A stretch of 18,187 nt of DNA, from positions 1 through 18,187 of the forward strand of contig JAKIWU010000009.1 of NCBI GenBank assembly GCA_022749905.1, in the 5' to 3' direction. A program made the position numbers and the translations under genes. The stretch is from Thermoplasmata archaeon (lineage in GTDB: Archaea > Thermoplasmatota > Thermoplasmata > Lutacidiplasmatales > UBA184). Below, piece by piece: positions 7,687 to 15,013 of the stretch (position 1 is the first letter of the stretch; the number at the start of each line of letters is the position of its first letter). Under the pieces are notes generated by a model. The model saw only the letters and a program-made list of their open reading frames with translations, was not told the DNA's origin and searched no databases.

Positions 7687-7709
7687 TGTAATATAAATAC
7701 TATATTACA
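7687..7709. promoter_or_regulatory. Perfect 9-bp inverted repeat, second operator-like site
   Basis: TGTAATATA and TATATTACA are separated by AATAC, giving a perfect 9-bp arm palindrome. The 11-mer TTGTAATATAA occurs here and, inverted, at 7557-7567 in the first site. Such a sequence is unlikely by chance in this GC-rich context. No gene starts at a suitable distance on either strand with confidence, so it may be a remote operator. Confidence 0.5.
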
Positions 7710-7905
7710 GGTAGAGCGGGACACTTCGGGCCGGACTCCGCCATGATTCGTCGGACCGAGCCGATCTCTTGGGTCGTCAGCGGGGGGGCTAGCGTGACGC
7801 ACCTTGCCTAGACGGGCCGCACGTTCGTTGTGGCTCCGACCCTCGCGCGGACTCGGGAGCCGTTACTCTCCGAGGTCCGGGGGGAGGGCTGGGTGGGGCC
7901 CGCGC

Positions 7906-10842
7906 TCAGTCCATCGGCGGCCGTGCGTTCCGGTAGCGGAACCAGAGCCCGACAGCACCCGCGGCGACGGCGAGTGAGGTGAGCGCGAGGAGATCAACGA
8001 CCGAGGGACCAAAGTTCGAGGCGCCCAGACTCGGGGCCGTCGTGACGGTGAACGTCGTGACCTGCGATCGAACTGCGAATCCGTTTCCGTCGGTCACGAC
8101 GACCCAGACCGGGTAGCTTCCGGGGCGTTCGAACGCACACGTCGCAGTGGCCGACGTCCCCGAGCATCCCCCGAACCATGCGTACGTGATGCTCCCGGTG
8201 CCGCCCGAGACGGTAACGTTCGTCCGCACGGCGGTTCCCTGGACGATCGTCGGCGTTTCTGCGAACGGTGCGCTGACCGTCGGGTCGTTCGCCACGACGA
8301 GGGTGGCGTCCGGTGGGGCGACGGCGTCCCCTCCGCTCGTATCGGTGACCGCGACGCGGACGAGGGAGAGCCCCGGCTTGGTCGGCACGCACGGTACAAT
8401 TGCCGAGGTTGCCGGGACGGCGCAGCCAGCCGGGAGGCCTGACCAATGGTACGTCCAGTTCCCGTCTCCACCGGTCGCGGAGGTGGCGAACGCAACATCC
8501 TGGCCCACATCCGCGGAACTTCGGTTGGCGATGGGGTCGCTCACCGTGATCGCCGGAAGGATGAGAATGTCCCGAACGGGGCTCTCGACCGTCTCGCCGA
8601 GCGTGTCGAAGGCTCGGAGGTAGACCGCGTACCTTCCGGCAGATTCGAAGGTGCAGCTCACCTGCTCCGAGGCCGGGACCGGGCAGGTGCCCGGGAGACC
8701 AACCCAGGCGAAGCCAAAGTACGTGCCCGAACCCCCCGCCACGGTCGCGTTGAAACTCACGGGGCTCCCGGCGTCGGAGGTATTGCGGCTCGCGCTGACC
8801 GACCCGATCGTCATCGGCTGAAAGATCCCGTACGAGAGGGGGGCGGAGCTCGCTGTCCGTCCATTGGAATCCGTGAACCGGTAGCTCACGTTCAACGAGG
8901 TGGGAGCAGGGATACTGCAGCGTGCTTCGGAAGTCGCGAGGCCCGTGCACGCCTGAGCCGGGAGACCGTACCAGGTGTAGTTCGCGTAGATCCCGGTCCC
9001 CCGGAGCGGAGTGGCCGAGAAGTTCACGGTCTTGTTCGTAAACGCGAACGTGGACCGGACCCCGGGCGCCCCGGACACGATGGGGAGCGCGGCTCGTGGG
9101 TTCTGGAACATGGAGAAGGGGAACGAAAGGTTGAGGTGGATCCCCGCCCGGTCGGTCACGTTCAAGCGCAGCGTGTACGACGCGGCCATTGTGGGCACGC
9201 ACGATAGAATGAACGACGCCTGCTCGACGAACGCGGTCGCGACGGTGACGTTGAGCGTCGGAGGACAGCCAAGTCCCGCAGAGGGAGTGGAGTTCCAGCC
9301 GAGATTGTCCTGGCCCGCACCGATGGCCCATAGCTTCCCGGAGAACTCGACGCCCGTCCCGAGGTCGAGCGACGCGCGCGGGCTTCCCGGTGGTGTGAGG
9401 ACGATGGATCCGATCGCGAGCGCGGTGGACACAACGCTCAGGGTGTTCCCGCCCTGGTCGGATACGTAGAGATCGGCGGTCGCCGCATCGTAGGCGAAGT
9501 TCGTCGGCCCCACCCCGACGGTGACGTTGCCGACGACCCCGGTCCCGTTGAGGACGCTCAATGTCCCGTTCGAGACCCCCGTGCCGAAGTCGGAAACGTA
9601 GACGTATCCGTTCGCTGAGTCGAACGCGACTTGTTCGGGCGACGTGCCCACCGTCACGGACCCGAGGAGCGACGTGCCGTGGACGATGCTCACGGTTCCC
9701 GCTTGATTGTCCGCGACGTAGACCTGATCGTTCGATGGATCGTACGCGCAAGCGTTGGGGCCGCCAGCGTCCGAGATGTTCGCGACGTCGCGCGCACCGC
9801 TGATCACGGTGATCCCGCCGCTCCCGGCGAGGTTCGGCACGTAGACAAGACCGTTCGTGCTGTCGAGGCACGCAGTCTCCGGGTACTGCCCCACGACGAG
9901 ATCGGCGACATCCTGGGTCCCATTGATCACCGACACCCGGTCATTCGACGCCCCGCCGTCATCGGAGACATAGACGAACCCGTTTGCAGGGTCATACAAC
10001 ATGGATTCGGGCCCGACCGCCACGGACACGGTCGCCAGGAGAGTCGTTCCATGGAACACGCTGACCGTGTTCGAGCCATAGTTGGCCACGTACAGGTACC
10101 CGTTCGCCGGATCGAGGGCGAGCCCGAAGGGGCTGGTGCCCACCGTGAGAGTGGAGGAGACGTCCGTCCCGTTCAGGACGCTCACGTTGCCCGAAGCGGA
10201 GTTCGCCACGTACACGAGGCCGCTCGAATTGTCAACCGCCATGACCGCGGGGGAGGCGCCCACGGGGACGGTCGCGATTACCCGGCCTCCCTCGACGACC
10301 GAGACAGTCCCCAACCCCTCGTTGGGAACGTAGACGTACCCGTTCTGCGGGTCGTAGACGGGCGGTCCGGGAAAGTTCAGCCCCTTGCTCGGGGTCGCGA
10401 GGACGGTCCCGATCTCCGGTTGGATCGCTGCAGCCTCCGAGATATTGGCGATCGATCTGGGACCCACGGCCGCGGCACAGGGTCGCGAGACCCCGAGCCG
10501 TCCGGATCCGTCGCAGCGTGTCTGCGGCCCGAACGCGTGCTGGGCGGGAATCGGAGACCCGGAACTCGAGGCTGCCGGGTGCCGAGCTTCTAGAGACTCG
10601 ATCGAGGACCGAGCGGGTGAAGTCGGTCCGGGTCGATCGGCGGACAGACCGGCAGGCGACGGGGCCAGGCGAAGCAGATCGGGCAGGGGCGCCGGGCGGG
10701 ACGGCCCAAGAACGAGGAGAGGGACGGTAAGCAGAACTGCGCAGCCGATGGTCCACCATGCGCTCCAGCTTCGTCGGACCACGAAGGGTCGTCCCGAAAG
10801 GGCACGCGAACGATGCCGGGCCTTCGGAGATACCTGGTACAC
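7906..10842 (-). CDS. Large surface protein: YVTN beta-propeller plus PKD-like domains
   Basis: The 978-residue protein is probably anchored in the membrane and exposed outside. A basic N-terminus is followed by a hydrophobic segment at 28-46 (signal or anchor). After a Pro/Ser-rich stretch, residues of about 160-480 contain eight repeats of about 41 residues with cores YVPN, YVAN or YVSD (near 170, 211, 251, 291, 334, 375, 415, 459), the YVTN family of beta-propellers. Roughly 570-940 contain four Ig/PKD-like domains, three with a W-x-GLP motif and all with paired Cys. A helix at about 949-967, then FRYRNARPPMD, ends the protein. Many N-x-S/T sequons suggest glycosylation. The GTG start is 30 nt from a TATA-like TTATCT. 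Related proteins are common in Thermoplasmatota surfaces; ligand binding or adhesion is inference. Confidence 0.85.
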   Translation of the reverse strand: MYQVSPKARHRSRALSGRPFVVRRSWSAWWTIGCAVLLTVPLLVLGPSRPAPLPDLLRLAPSPAGLSADRPGPTSPARSSIESLEARHPAASSSGSPIPAQHAFGPQTRCDGSGRLGVSRPCAAAVGPRSIANISEAAAIQPEIGTVLATPSKGLNFPGPPVYDPQNGYVYVPNEGLGTVSVVEGGRVIATVPVGASPAVMAVDNSSGLVYVANSASGNVSVLNGTDVSSTLTVGTSPFGLALDPANGYLYVANYGSNTVSVFHGTTLLATVSVAVGPESMLYDPANGFVYVSDDGGASNDRVSVINGTQDVADLVVGQYPETACLDSTNGLVYVPNLAGSGGITVISGARDVANISDAGGPNACAYDPSNDQVYVADNQAGTVSIVHGTSLLGSVTVGTSPEQVAFDSANGYVYVSDFGTGVSNGTLSVLNGTGVVGNVTVGVGPTNFAYDAATADLYVSDQGGNTLSVVSTALAIGSIVLTPPGSPRASLDLGTGVEFSGKLWAIGAGQDNLGWNSTPSAGLGCPPTLNVTVATAFVEQASFILSCVPTMAASYTLRLNVTDRAGIHLNLSFPFSMFQNPRAALPIVSGAPGVRSTFAFTNKTVNFSATPLRGTGIYANYTWYGLPAQACTGLATSEARCSIPAPTSLNVSYRFTDSNGRTASSAPLSYGIFQPMTIGSVSASRNTSDAGSPVSFNATVAGGSGTYFGFAWVGLPGTCPVPASEQVSCTFESAGRYAVYLRAFDTLGETVESPVRDILILPAITVSDPIANRSSADVGQDVAFATSATGGDGNWTYHWSGLPAGCAVPATSAIVPCVPTKPGLSLVRVAVTDTSGGDAVAPPDATLVVANDPTVSAPFAETPTIVQGTAVRTNVTVSGGTGSITYAWFGGCSGTSATATCAFERPGSYPVWVVVTDGNGFAVRSQVTTFTVTTAPSLGASNFGPSVVDLLALTSLAVAAGAVGLWFRYRNARPPMD

Positions 10843-10869
10843 GGGCGGGGGCTGCGTCGCGCTTCGGCC

Positions 10870-10875
10870 AGATAA
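10870..10875 (-). promoter_or_regulatory. Candidate TATA element for the surface-protein gene
   Basis: The minus strand reads CCTTATCTGG, centred about 30 nt upstream of the GTG at 10842. The spacing and TTATC core match the element before the four-helix membrane gene (3593-3598). Confidence 0.4.
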
Positions 10876-10989
10876 GGTCGGAGCCAGTTTACTGGCGCAT
10901 TACTCGCATCCCGACCCCCGCGCGCCTCGAGGCGACCGATGGCTCACCGAAGGGATACGCCGCCCGTGAACTCGGCTTGCCGTTCTCCT

Positions 10990-10997
10990 GAAATACG
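10990..10997 (+). promoter_or_regulatory. Candidate TATA element for fhs
   Basis: GAAATACG is the AT-richest sequence just before fhs. Its centre is 26-27 nt upstream of the ATG at 11020, the distance expected for a leaderless archaeal transcript, which helps decide that start. Confidence 0.4.
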
Positions 10998-11019
10998 AGC
11001 TCGGACCCGCCCCGCCGCG

Positions 11020-12738
11020 ATGTCCACCGTCCCCCCCGTCCCCGATCGTCCGCCGGCGGGTCGGGATCCCGGAGCCCACCCCCTTCCAGCGGACAGCCCC
11101 CCACGCTCGACGCGTCCGATCGAGGAGGTCGCGAGGACACTCGGGTTCGAGCCGAAGGAGCTCGTCCCGGCGGGAAGGGGCGTGCTGCGGATCCCCGTCT
11201 CGCTGGTGCGGTCCCGCGCCTCCCACCCACAGCGCGGGAAGCTGATCCTCGTGACGGCAATGACGCCCACCGAGCATGGGGAGGGGAAGACGGTGGTCGC
11301 GATCGGACTGGCGATGGCCCTGCATCGCCGGGGAAGCCGGTCGGTCGTCTGTCTCCGTCAGCCGTCCCTCGGCCCGGTCTTCGGAGCGAAGGGCGGGGCC
11401 ACCGGCGGGGGCCGGTCTGCGGTCGAGCCGCGGCTGCAGATCGACCTCGGGTTCACAGGGGACATCGACGCCATCACGAACGCCCAGAACCTCCTTGCGT
11501 CCCTCGTCGACAATCACATCTTCCAGGGGAATCCACAGGGGATCGACGCAGCCCGGCCGGTCCTTCCCCGTGCCAGCCCGCTCGAGGATCGGTTGCTCCG
11601 TGACCTCACCGGAGGGCTTTCGGTGCGGAACGCGGGGTTCCCCCATCCGGCGCAGTTCGTCATCACCCCCGCCTGCGAGATGGCCGCCATCCACGCCCTT
11701 GCCCGGGATTACGCGGACCTCACGCGCCGGATCGACCGGATGATCGTCGGGCGCACCTCCGACGGTTCCCCGCTCACGGCCGCCGACCTTGGTGCGACGG
11801 GGAGCGTGGCGAGCCTACTGCGGTCCGCGCTCGAGCCGAACCTCGTGCAAACGCTCGAGGGAACCCCAGCTCTCGTCCACGGGATCCCGTATGCGAATGT
11901 CGCCCACGGGACCTGCAGCCGGCTCGCGATCGAGGTGGGACTCGCGGTAGCCGACTATTGCGTCGTCGAGGCCGGGTTCTCGACGGACCTCGGGGCGGAG
12001 AAGTTCGTCGACCTCGTTGCCCCGCTCACGGATCTCTCGGCCGACTGCGCGGTCCTCGTCGCGACCATCCGGGCGATCCGGTGGCACGGCTCCGATCCCG
12101 CGGCGGGGTCTCCCCCCTCCGATCCGATCGAGCTCGGTTTGGAGAATCTCGAGCAGCACGTCGCGAACCTTCGGCGGCTCGGGCTCGACCCGGTCGTCGC
12201 CCTGAACCGGTTCCCCTCCGACCAGCCCGAGGAGATCGCGCGCGTCGAACGGTTCTGTGCGGAGCGGAACGTTGCCTTCGCGCCGGTCACCGCCTTCACC
12301 GAGGGTGGGGATGGCGCAGAGCGCCTCGCGGACAAGGTCCGAGACGCGGCCGCACGGGGTCAGCGCAGCCGCCCGATCTATGGCCCCAACGCGACGATCG
12401 AGGAGATCCTCGCAACGATAGTGACCGAGGTCTACGGCGGGCGCGGGTTCGAACTCACGCCGACGGCGATGGAGGATCTGGCGCGCCTCCGGCGGGACGG
12501 GGGGAACGAGGGGCCGGTCTGCATCGCGAAGACGCCGCTCTCCCTCTCGGCCGACGCGAAGGTCCGGGGACGACCTCGCGACTTCACGATCTCCGTCCGT
12601 CGATTCCTCCGCTGGGCCGGCGCGGGGTTCACGGTCGCGATCGCCGGACCGATCGTCTCCATGCCCGGCCTGCCGGCGCGTCCCGCAGCGAACGCGATCC
12701 GGCTCGGCGACGACGGGTCGATCACGGGAGTCGACTGA
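11020..12738 (+). CDS. fhs: Formate-tetrahydrofolate ligase
   Basis: This cytoplasmic enzyme makes 10-formyl-tetrahydrofolate from formate, ATP and tetrahydrofolate. The 572-residue protein contains the FTHFS nucleotide-binding loop (AMTPTEHGEGKT, about residues 80-91), the GATGGG and DNHIFQGN motifs, NVAHGTCS, EAGFSTDLGAEKF, VALNRFPSD, and the C-terminal WAGAGFTVAIAGPI and SMPGLPARPAAN typical of the family. Length matches the usual 555-560 residues apart from about 30 extra Pro/Asp/Arg-rich residues at the N-terminus. The ATG at 11020 is preferred over a frame start at 10939 because a TATA-like element lies 26 nt before it. It forms a pathway with folD, found 5 kb downstream on the same strand. 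Motif variation from bacterial enzymes (HGTCS rather than HGCNS) does not touch the P-loop. Confidence 0.95.
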   Translation: MSTVPPVPDRPPAGRDPGAHPLPADSPPRSTRPIEEVARTLGFEPKELVPAGRGVLRIPVSLVRSRASHPQRGKLILVTAMTPTEHGEGKTVVAIGLAMALHRRGSRSVVCLRQPSLGPVFGAKGGATGGGRSAVEPRLQIDLGFTGDIDAITNAQNLLASLVDNHIFQGNPQGIDAARPVLPRASPLEDRLLRDLTGGLSVRNAGFPHPAQFVITPACEMAAIHALARDYADLTRRIDRMIVGRTSDGSPLTAADLGATGSVASLLRSALEPNLVQTLEGTPALVHGIPYANVAHGTCSRLAIEVGLAVADYCVVEAGFSTDLGAEKFVDLVAPLTDLSADCAVLVATIRAIRWHGSDPAAGSPPSDPIELGLENLEQHVANLRRLGLDPVVALNRFPSDQPEEIARVERFCAERNVAFAPVTAFTEGGDGAERLADKVRDAAARGQRSRPIYGPNATIEEILATIVTEVYGGRGFELTPTAMEDLARLRRDGGNEGPVCIAKTPLSLSADAKVRGRPRDFTISVRRFLRWAGAGFTVAIAGPIVSMPGLPARPAANAIRLGDDGSITGVD

Positions 12739-12822
12739 ATCCTGACGGACGGCGCATCGGCCGGCGCGGGCATCCAGCACGCTCTGCCGTGGAGGGTCCG
12801 TTCGTGGGCTTCGCAAAAAGTT

Positions 12823-12848
12823 CAGGAGCCACTGGAGGGAGACGAACC
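12823..12848 (-). repeat. Fragment of tRNA-Thr 3' end (candidate attachment site)
   Basis: The + strand carries GAGCCACTGGAGGGA at 12826-12840, identical to 13666-13680, where it covers the tRNA-Thr acceptor and T-stem 3' half plus two downstream bases. Extending the comparison (12823-12848 against 13663-13688) gives 22 of 26 matches. The fragment is in the same orientation as the tRNA, exactly 840 bp away. No complete tRNA can be folded here, so it is a remnant or an att copy. Confidence 0.6.
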
Positions 12849-12910
12849 AATGGTCCAGGTCCCTCTGCTCGATTTGGCGACCGCCCAGATCGGGGGCGTC
12901 CGACTCTGCT

Positions 12911-13282
12911 TCAGATGAACCGGACCTGCGGTAGGTTCCGGAGAGCGGTATCGCTCGTGTAGAGGTCCGCGTGATAGCGCCGTGCTGTCGCGTAGATCAG
13001 CGCGTCCGAAAAGTGTAGTCCATGTTGGAGACTGTAGTCGGCCGCGGCAAGGGCGATCTCCTGATCTACCGCGACCAAGGTCGTGTGGCCGAGCGCGGCG
13101 ACAGCTTCGAGGGCAACGTGCTCCCCCCGCATGGCCTTCGCCTTCTTGTAAACCTCGTAGATGGTGACCACCGACGTGAGGATCTGGCTCGGCGGGACCG
13201 AGTCGATGACGCGATTGTACTGTGCTTGCTTCGGGCCGCCACCGAACCGCTCAATCCACCCATAGCTTTCGAGGGAGATCAT
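12911..13282 (-). CDS. vapC: PIN-domain ribonuclease toxin (VapC family)
   Basis: This is a small endoribonuclease of the PIN fold, toxin of a type II toxin-antitoxin pair, probably cutting tRNA or rRNA when free of its antitoxin. The 123-residue length is typical. Acidic residues at the family positions are E5 (MISLESYGWIERF), E43 (TIYEVYKK), D93 (LHFSDALIY) and D111 (LYTSD). The first position is normally Asp; here it is Glu, a change that might weaken metal binding. The ATG at 13282 has a GGAG sequence 8-10 nt upstream and begins 16 nt after the antitoxin stop, so the two are co-transcribed. It lies inside the tRNA-bounded segment. Family call is strong; activity is uncertain because of the Asp-to-Glu change. 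Confidence 0.85.
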   Translation of the reverse strand: MISLESYGWIERFGGGPKQAQYNRVIDSVPPSQILTSVVTIYEVYKKAKAMRGEHVALEAVAALGHTTLVAVDQEIALAAADYSLQHGLHFSDALIYATARRYHADLYTSDTALRNLPQVRFI

Positions 13283-13298
13283 GGATCTCTCCGAGGCT

Positions 13299-13508
13299 CT
13301 AGAATCGATCGTGCTTGTCGCGAAGATCCCTGGTGTCGAGGCCCGGGGTCATCCCCTTGGTCCGCTCGAAGGGCCGGACGGGGACGTAGTGCAGGATACC
13401 GTGCTTGACGATGACCGCCATCTTGTCGCCCGCCCGAATGTGGAACTCCTCCCGGACGCGCTCGGGGATCACCACCTGATACTTGGGTGAGACAGTCACC
13501 GTATCCAT
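13299..13508 (-). CDS. vapB: AbrB/SpoVT-type antitoxin (VapB)
   Basis: The 69-residue protein begins with an AbrB swapped-hairpin DNA-binding domain (MDTVTVSPKYQVVIPERVRE, then HIRAGDKMAVIV), followed by a charged tail (PVRPFERTKGM through LRDKHDRF) of the type that wraps the partner toxin. It should neutralise the PIN protein encoded just downstream and repress the pair by binding its promoter. An ATG start is preceded by an AT-rich TATA region (13525-13552) of repeated GATA/TATC elements, unlike the surrounding GC-rich DNA. Archaeal AbrB-type VapB proteins commonly have this architecture. Everything fits an intact antitoxin. Confidence 0.85.
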   Translation of the reverse strand: MDTVTVSPKYQVVIPERVREEFHIRAGDKMAVIVKHGILHYVPVRPFERTKGMTPGLDTRDLRDKHDRF

Positions 13509-13524
13509 CGATGGAACCTACGGG

Positions 13525-13552
13525 TAACGATATGAGTATCGATATATCTATC
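13525..13552 (-). promoter_or_regulatory. vapBC promoter/operator region
   Basis: The stretch contains GATA-TGAG-TATC and a palindromic GATATATC (13541-13548) centred 37 nt upstream of the vapB ATG. It combines a TATA-like core with short symmetric repeats, the sort of site an AbrB antitoxin would occupy. A 10-bp palindrome CCATCGATGG at 13505-13514 covers the start codon itself. Confidence 0.45.
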
Positions 13553-13667
13553 TTACTGCGCAGCCCGGGGCTTGAGGCGTGCCGAGGGATCGCGATCGAC
13601 CCGGCATGATGAACGACCAACGCAAGGACCAACCCGAGATCGGGCTGTCTGCGAGGGTGGAGCATGA

Positions 13668-13740
13668 GCCACTGGAGGGACTTGAACCCTCGACCTGCTG
13701 ATTACGAATCAGCCGCTCTACCGAGCTGAGCTACAGTGGC
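13668..13740 (-). tRNA. tRNA-Thr (anticodon CGU)
   Basis: The minus strand folds into a complete 73-nt cloverleaf: a 7-bp acceptor (GCCACTG/CAGTGGC), D-arm GCTC/GAGC, anticodon stem GCTGA/TCAGC with loop TTCGTAA, a 5-nt variable region and a T-arm GAGGG/CCCTC with TTCAAGT loop. Anticodon CGT reads ACG (Thr). No intron is present and CCA is not encoded, as is common in archaea. Its 3' end is duplicated at 12826-12840. Confidence 0.97.
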
Positions 13741-13767
13741 GTCGGGCTCGAACCACCGGCGACGAGT

Positions 13768-13776
13768 CTTAATCCC
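13768..13776 (-). promoter_or_regulatory. Candidate promoter of tRNA-Thr
   Basis: The minus strand reads GGGATTAAG, centred about 31 nt upstream of the tRNA 5' end. It overlaps the stop codon of the PLP enzyme gene, so the tRNA may use its own promoter inside that gene's end, or be read through from it. Confidence 0.3.
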
Positions 13777-15010
13777 TTGTGGCCGGAACGGACGCCGCCA
13801 CGCCATCGAGGGCCTCCGTGATGTCTCGCAGGAGGTCGTCGGTGTCCTCGATTCCGAGGGAGATCCGGACCAGGCCCCGGTCGATCCCCCGAGCGTCGAG
13901 CTCTTCGGCGTTGAGCTGGCGGTGTGAGGTTTCCGCGGGCACGCTGACGAGGCTCTCGACCCCGCCGAGGCTCGAGGCAACGTGGACGAGGCGCAGGCGT
14001 TGAAGGAACTGACGTGCCGCGTGTTCGCCCCCGGCCAGGGAAAGACTCACAATGCCCCCGCGCCCGCGCATTTGCCGGGCCGCGATCGCCTCCTCCTCGG
14101 CGCTCCCGAAGCCGGGATAGTGGAGGGCACGCACCGCCGGGTGATCCCGAAGGGCTGCGGAGAGTCGCCGTCCGTTCTCATTCTGGCGCGCCATGCGCAG
14201 CGCGAGCGTCTTCAGGCCGCGCGCGAGGAGGAAGGCCGCGAACGGGTCGAGCGTTGCGCCGAGCGCCACATGGGCTGCGTCGATCCGTTCGAGGAGCCGC
14301 GTGCTCCCAGCCACGGCTCCGGCGATCACGTCGGAGTGACCGGCGAGGTACTTCGTCGCGCTGTGTACGACGAGGTCGGCGCCGAGCGCGATCGGGGTTT
14401 GGTTGAGCGGGGTCGCGAACGTGTTGTCGATCACGAGGAGCGCGCCCGCGGCGTCCGCCGCACGCGCCCATCGCTCGATGTCGAGGACCCGGAGGGTCGG
14501 ATTCGTCGGGGTCTCGATATACGCGAGCCTCGTGCCGGGGCGCACGCACGATTCCGGCTCCGCAGTCTCGTCCTGATGCACCCATCGTACGTGGACGCCG
14601 TACTTCGGAAGGAGGTGGCTCATCAGGTCTACCGTGCCGCCATACAGGTCCGCGAGCGCGACGATCTCATCCCCGTGCCGAAGGAGTCCAAGGAGGGTGG
14701 TGGCGATCGCACCCATGCCGGAGCCGAACACTCGCGCGCCTTCGGCGCCCTCGAGCGCACGAATGGGTTCGGCCGCTACCTCCTGGGTCGGATTCTCGAT
14801 GCGGGTGTAGAGGTAGGCCCGCGACCGCTCGCTCGCCTCGGAGAATGGGCCGGGGTAGTGGAACGTGCTCGTCTGGTAGATGGGAGGAACGACCGCCCCG
14901 GCATTGTAGTCGGGCCTTCGGGCCGCATGCACAAGGCGGGTCGATGGTCCGATCCACTCCGGAAGCGGGTCGAAGCGGGAACGGTGGGCCCGTTCACCCT
15001 CGCCGGACAC
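13769..15010 (-). CDS. Cys/Met-metabolism PLP-dependent enzyme (cystathionine gamma-synthase/lyase family)
   Basis: The 413-residue protein belongs to the fold-type I transsulfuration family, acting on cystathionine, homoserine esters or related sulfur amino acids. Visible motifs are YTRIENPT (68-75, phosphate-contacting Tyr and Arg), SGMGA (97-101), DNTFATP (195-201, Asp bonding the pyridine nitrogen) and SATKYLAGHSD with the PLP lysine K220. The C-terminal SSLGGVESL motif is also present. The sequence does not settle which reaction it performs; synthase, gamma-lyase and methionine gamma-lyase are all possible. The GTG start is 3 nt after the nadM stop, so it appears to end an operon of lonB, a small Cys protein, nadM and itself. 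No link between sulfur metabolism and the other members is obvious. Confidence 0.93.
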   Translation of the reverse strand: MSGEGERAHRSRFDPLPEWIGPSTRLVHAARRPDYNAGAVVPPIYQTSTFHYPGPFSEASERSRAYLYTRIENPTQEVAAEPIRALEGAEGARVFGSGMGAIATTLLGLLRHGDEIVALADLYGGTVDLMSHLLPKYGVHVRWVHQDETAEPESCVRPGTRLAYIETPTNPTLRVLDIERWARAADAAGALLVIDNTFATPLNQTPIALGADLVVHSATKYLAGHSDVIAGAVAGSTRLLERIDAAHVALGATLDPFAAFLLARGLKTLALRMARQNENGRRLSAALRDHPAVRALHYPGFGSAEEEAIAARQMRGRGGIVSLSLAGGEHAARQFLQRLRLVHVASSLGGVESLVSVPAETSHRQLNAEELDARGIDRGLVRISLGIEDTDDLLRDITEALDGVAASVPATRD

Positions 15011-15013
15011 GAT

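Larger units (their letters stand above)
7524..7905. other. Gene-poor region with two AT-rich palindromes
   Basis: This 382-bp stretch separates the two-gene unit from the surface-protein gene. It holds palindromes at 7542-7565 and 7687-7709, the most AT-rich sequence of the window. A 57-codon frame starting at GTG 7573 lies between them on the + strand, but it has less GC at third positions than neighbouring genes and no recognisable motif. From 7747 to 7905 I see nothing. Confidence 0.5.
12826..13680 (-). mobile_element. Possible tRNA-bounded mini-element or integration remnant carrying vapBC
   Basis: The intact tRNA-Thr 3' end and its 15-bp copy bracket an 840-bp segment that contains only the AbrB/PIN pair. 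This is the geometry left when an element integrates at a tRNA 3' end and restores the gene. There is no integrase, so the segment would be a decayed or non-autonomous remnant held by the toxin-antitoxin pair. Boundaries and mobility are inference from the repeat alone. Confidence 0.35.

Noticed and set aside
7573..7746. 57-codon + strand frame between the palindromes
   Set aside because: It has no motif, ordinary spacing of stops for this GC content and weaker third-position GC than its neighbours, so it is mentioned only as a possibility.
7994..9871. 625-codon open frame on the - strand inside the surface-protein gene
   Set aside because: It is an alternative frame of the YVTN/PKD gene, rich in Arg and lacking any recognisable fold.
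10883..10896. Inverted repeat GCCAGT-TT-ACTGGC between the surface-protein and fhs genes
   Set aside because: The arms are only 6 bp and occur once. It could be an operator, but chance is not excluded.
12739..12910. A second complete tRNA near the repeated fragment
   Set aside because: Only the acceptor and part of the T-stem match; no T-arm, anticodon arm or D-arm can be formed.
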